Shown here one piece after another: positions 39,857 through 42,736 of a stretch of 42,736 bases of DNA (position 1 is its first letter; each line of letters starts with the position of its first letter). The DNA lies in contig JACKHH010000027.1 in the NCBI GenBank assembly GCA_020639095.1, positions 1-42,736 of the forward strand, in the 5' to 3' direction. Position numbers and translations under genes: made by a program. A model generated the notes under the pieces. It searched no databases, had not been told where the DNA came from, and saw nothing but the letters and a program-made list of their open reading frames with translations. This DNA comes from Phycisphaerales bacterium (GTDB lineage: Bacteria; Planctomycetota; Phycisphaerae; UBA1845).

Positions 39857-41401
39857 ATGCGCGTGCTGATGCTCGGTTGGGATTTCCCACCGGTGGTATC
39901 CGGCGGAGTCGGTACGGCGTGCCAGGGGTTGACCCGCGCGCTGGCGGCTGCCGGAACGCACGTCACGCTGATTCTGCCGCGCTGCCCCGATGCCCTGCTG
40001 GAACACGTCGAGCTGGTTGACCTGGGGCAAACGCTGCACTCGGTCGATCAGGCGAACGCGCATCCCCTCCCAACGTCACCCGCACCGGCTGGCCATTCCG
40101 CGCCGGGGCAAGCGCACACCGAACCCGCTAATGATTCCGCCAATGTCGAGGAGCGACCGGTCGCGCGACGCTCGGCGTACGGCCTGGCCGACGTGCCGCA
40201 GGTCGACTTCGTCGAGATTGATGCGCGCCTCTGGCCGTACCGCCGTCCGGGCGAGTCGTTCAACGTACACGCAGCCCTGTTGCCGGGATTGGCAGCGGAG
40301 TACGCCGCGCTGGGCCTGCCGATCGGGCAGGTCGCCCAGCCGCACGGCGGGTCGGATGTGCCCATGGCATATCTCGCGCCGCCGCCTCCGCCATGTTTCG
40401 ACGAACTCTTCAATGAGGTGCAGCGCTACGCGGAACGGGCTGCCGATGCCGCGACGGGTCGCGCGTTTGACGTGATCCACGCGCACGACTGGATGACGTT
40501 CCCGGCAGCCCAGGCGATTTCCGCGCTGACCGGAAAGCCCTTCGTAGCGCACGTGCATTCGACCGAGTTCGACCGCAGCGGCCATCAGATTGATCAACGC
40601 ATTTACGACATTGAGCGTGCTGGTCTCGAACACGCGCACCGTATTATTGCGGTGAGCTACATGACCCGGCGCATCCTGATGAGCCGTTACGGCATTCCGG
40701 CGGAGAAGATCGCGGTGGTCTACAACGCGGTCGCACTGAACGGCAAGGCACGCACCGCCAGTGTTCAGCCGCGTCGCATCGAGAACGGCGAGAAGGTTGT
40801 GCTGTTTCTCGGCAGGATTACGGTGCAGAAGGGTCCGGAGTACTTCCTGGCGGCTGCCCGCAAAGTGCTCGACATCTATCCGAATGTGCGCTTCGTGATG
40901 GCGGGCAGTGGCGACGCGATCGCCCAGACGATGCAACTCGCGGAAGAGATGGGCATCGCGGACAAGGTGGTCTTCACCGGATTCCTCGACGGCGACGCGG
41001 TCGAACGCGTGTTCCGATCAGCCGATCTTTACGTCATGCCCAGCGTGTCCGATCCGTTCGGGATCGCATCGCTGGAGGCGATCAGTTTCGACGTGCCGGT
41101 GCTCATGTCGCGGCAATCGGGAGCGGCTGAGATTCTGCGGCACGTCCTCAAGGTCGATTTCTGGGACATCGACGAGATGGCCAACAAAATCGTCGCGGTC
41201 CTGCGTCATCCGCCGCTGCACGCGATGCTCAAGAAGGAGGCGAGCTACGAAGTTCGCCGCCTGAGCTGGGCGGACGCAGCCAACAGTTGCCTCGGCGTCT
41301 TTGCCGCCGCACAGCGGATGGTCGCGCGGAGTCGCAATGTTCGCACCGCGACGCCCGCGAAATCGCCGCAGACTGCGTCAGGACTCAAAAACTCGGTGTA
41401 A
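39857..41401 (+). CDS. Glycogen-synthase-like glycosyltransferase (GT4/GT5 type)
   Basis: 514 residues. N-terminal Rossmann half begins MRVLMLGWDFPPVVSGGVGTACQGL, and the central HAHDWMTFPAAQAI, KPFVAHVHSTEFDR and IIAVSYMTRRILMSRYGI are typical. The C-terminal half has LFLGRITVQKGPEYFLAA and the EX7E-like DPFGIASLEAISFDVPVLMSRQSG. It probably adds glucose from a nucleotide sugar to an alpha-glucan. Residues ~62-108 are a low-complexity Pro/Ala/His insertion (HPLPTSPAPAGHSAPGQ and on) that interrupts the first domain. GT4 and GH57 genes are often neighbours in alpha-glucan loci, as here. Confidence 0.85.
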   Translation: MRVLMLGWDFPPVVSGGVGTACQGLTRALAAAGTHVTLILPRCPDALLEHVELVDLGQTLHSVDQANAHPLPTSPAPAGHSAPGQAHTEPANDSANVEERPVARRSAYGLADVPQVDFVEIDARLWPYRRPGESFNVHAALLPGLAAEYAALGLPIGQVAQPHGGSDVPMAYLAPPPPPCFDELFNEVQRYAERAADAATGRAFDVIHAHDWMTFPAAQAISALTGKPFVAHVHSTEFDRSGHQIDQRIYDIERAGLEHAHRIIAVSYMTRRILMSRYGIPAEKIAVVYNAVALNGKARTASVQPRRIENGEKVVLFLGRITVQKGPEYFLAAARKVLDIYPNVRFVMAGSGDAIAQTMQLAEEMGIADKVVFTGFLDGDAVERVFRSADLYVMPSVSDPFGIASLEAISFDVPVLMSRQSGAAEILRHVLKVDFWDIDEMANKIVAVLRHPPLHAMLKKEASYEVRRLSWADAANSCLGVFAAAQRMVARSRNVRTATPAKSPQTASGLKNSV

Positions 41402-41559
41402 CCGCGACGATTCGCTCGTTTTTGTTGCACTCCATCGGCTGGGCATGTCGTAAGATAAATACTGGCGGGCGCGTCGTACCGAAGGTCCGCCGGCGGCACC
41501 ACCAGCGCGAAGTCCGCACCTGATTCGTCGCCGACCGCAATACCCGGGGGGTTACCCAG

Positions 41560-42736
41560 ATGGCGACCATTTGCCTGCAACTGAGTCTCCACCAGCCACA
41601 CGTTCTGCGTCGCTACAGCGTTTTCGATCAGGGCGAGCATTACTTCGACACGTTCCGTACGCGCGAAGCATGCCGGCGTTTCGCCGAGCGCAGCGTGCTC
41701 CCCACAAATCGCTTGCTGCTCGCACTGATGCGCCGACATGAGGGCGCATTCCGCATTTCGCTGAACGTTTCGGGTACGGCGCTCGATCTGTTCGCCAAGC
41801 ACGTGCCTGCCGTTATCGAAACCTTGCACGCGATGGCGGATACGGGTTGCGTCGAGTTCGTGGCCACGCCATACGACAAATCGCTGGCCGTGCTTTATTC
41901 GCGCGGTGCGTTTGTTGAGCAGGTTGAGTTGCACCGCGCGCGCATCAGGTCCGAATTCCAGGTCACGCCGTCGGTTTTCTGCAATACGCACATGATTTAC
42001 GGCAACGTGCTCGCGGACGCGATCGCGCCGCTGGCATTCGACGGCGTCGTTTGTGACGGCGACTTCGATACGCTTGCGGGCAGGTCGTGCAATCGCGTTT
42101 ATCTTGGCGGGCGCGCGGGCGTTCCGTTGCTGCTGCGCAATGAGCAGCTTTCTCGCGACGTGTCCGAGCGATTTGCCGATCGCGGCTGGGATCAATGGCC
42201 GCTCACCGCGCCGAAGTTTGCCGAGCGCTTGGCGCGCTTCGATGGGGACGCGGAAGTTGTCACGCTCGTTTGGGATTACGCAACGTTTGGCGTGCGCATA
42301 CCCGCCGATGCGGGAATTCTCGATTTCCTGCGACACTTACCGGATCGCGTATTGGCGTACGAGCACCTCAGGTTCGCGACCGCGTCGGAGGCGATCGCGG
42401 CACACGCCCCGGTGGACACCTACCACCCCGCGCATTTCGTGAGCCGGGCGGAGCACGACAGCAAGCTGGCGGCTTGGCTGGGCAACCCCATGCAGTCGCA
42501 CGCAGCCCATGAGTTCTACGCCATGGAGCCCGCGATTCGCTCAGCCGGCAACCCTGGCTTGCTGGAAGACTGGCGGCGATTGCAGGCCGTGGACTACTTG
42601 CGGGCGATGACGACGGCAGACACCGGGCTCGCGTCGCCGCCCGCCGGGTCCGCCGAGTCTCCCTATGATTCCTATATCAACTTCATGAACGTGTGCGATA
42701 ATATTACGCAGAGATGCGGCCTGCCCATCACCGCGT
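41560..42736 (+). CDS. GH57 alpha-amylase-like protein, 3' end outside window, altered catalytic residue
   Basis: At least 392 residues, still open at the window edge. GH57 pattern from the start: ATICLQLSLHQPHVLRRYSVFD (the HQP motif), SVLPTNRLLLALMRRHEGAF, SLNVSGTALDLF, DTGCVEFVATPYDKSLAVLYS. In typical members the next block is NTELIYN, with Glu as nucleophile; here it is CNTHMIYGN, with His at residue 144 (codon 41989). The block with the general acid, usually DYETFGEH, reads WDYATFGVRI: Asp239 kept, Glu and His lost. This suggests an inactive or changed enzyme. It follows the glycosyltransferase by 158 bases on the same strand. Confidence 0.85.
   Translation, partial: MATICLQLSLHQPHVLRRYSVFDQGEHYFDTFRTREACRRFAERSVLPTNRLLLALMRRHEGAFRISLNVSGTALDLFAKHVPAVIETLHAMADTGCVEFVATPYDKSLAVLYSRGAFVEQVELHRARIRSEFQVTPSVFCNTHMIYGNVLADAIAPLAFDGVVCDGDFDTLAGRSCNRVYLGGRAGVPLLLRNEQLSRDVSERFADRGWDQWPLTAPKFAERLARFDGDAEVVTLVWDYATFGVRIPADAGILDFLRHLPDRVLAYEHLRFATASEAIAAHAPVDTYHPAHFVSRAEHDSKLAAWLGNPMQSHAAHEFYAMEPAIRSAGNPGLLEDWRRLQAVDYLRAMTTADTGLASPPAGSAESPYDSYINFMNVCDNITQRCGLPITA

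Noticed and set aside
39652..40020. Open frame through the glycosyltransferase leader
   Set aside because: It crosses hairpins and continues into the glycosyltransferase in another frame, with no ribosome-binding site and no protein-like content.

Overview
This is a GC-rich bacterial chromosome segment with dense, mostly leftward-to-rightward gene blocks. Its mix of genes suggests a member of the Planctomycetota, possibly a Phycisphaerae-like lineage. The clues are a PilB/PilC/PilMNO plus pseudopilin cluster with Ala-Phe prepilin junctions, a secreted beta-helix protein ending in a dockerin-like calcium-binding tail, FG-GAP lipoproteins, a double-FHA protein, a release-factor-like GGQ protein with a C-terminal helix-turn-helix, and separate coaC and coaB genes. 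The assignment is inferred from gene content only; there is no rRNA or tRNA in the window.

Layout. Bases 1-6077 hold a type II secretion / type IV pilus-like assembly operon: ATPase C-terminus, inner-membrane GspF/PilC protein, PilM-, PilN-, PilO- and PilP-like proteins, and two pseudopilins. Bases 6185-10224 carry a long RNA-hairpin candidate, a helix-turn-helix/transmembrane/coiled-coil protein, a secreted protein with two PepSY-like repeats, and a gamma-glutamyltransferase lipoprotein. A double-FHA protein and a tiny zinc-ribbon protein follow. Bases 11738-17754 are the histidine utilisation operon hutH-hutU-hutI. Between hutU and hutI sit a REP-associated tyrosine transposase (RAYT) with three ~90-base REP units around it, and a two-gene nucleotidyltransferase module that looks like a toxin-antitoxin pair.

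Bases 17834-25536 hold a small membrane protein, an ArsR-type regulator with a clear inverted-repeat operator and its partner aspartyl protease/PDZ gene, a divergent DUF4139 protein, a zinc-ribbon membrane protein, the beta-helix/dockerin protein, a decayed ADP-ribosylglycohydrolase fragment and a 52-residue hydrophobic ORF. Bases 25793-29703 carry two tandem paralogous FG-GAP lipoproteins on the minus strand. From 29903 onward come housekeeping genes on the plus strand: a release-factor-like protein, moaB, a lone pseudopilin, pheA, DAHP synthase, a tyrosine phosphatase, tpiA, secG, yicC, gmk, rpoZ, coaC and coaB. The window ends with a glycogen-synthase-like glycosyltransferase, preceded by a long hairpin-rich leader, and a GH57 amylase-like protein cut by the window edge.

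The most interesting points are: (1) the RAYT locus with head-to-head and direct REP units inside the hut operon, plus other palindromic repeats elsewhere, including a pair of 30-base copies with a compensatory base-pair change; (2) a GH57 protein in which the expected nucleophile Glu is His; (3) the ~230-nt structured leader of the glycosyltransferase gene; (4) period-7 tandem repeats in several intergenic spacers; (5) the nucleotidyltransferase module translationally packed against hutI. Functions were assigned by reading motifs; no database search was possible.
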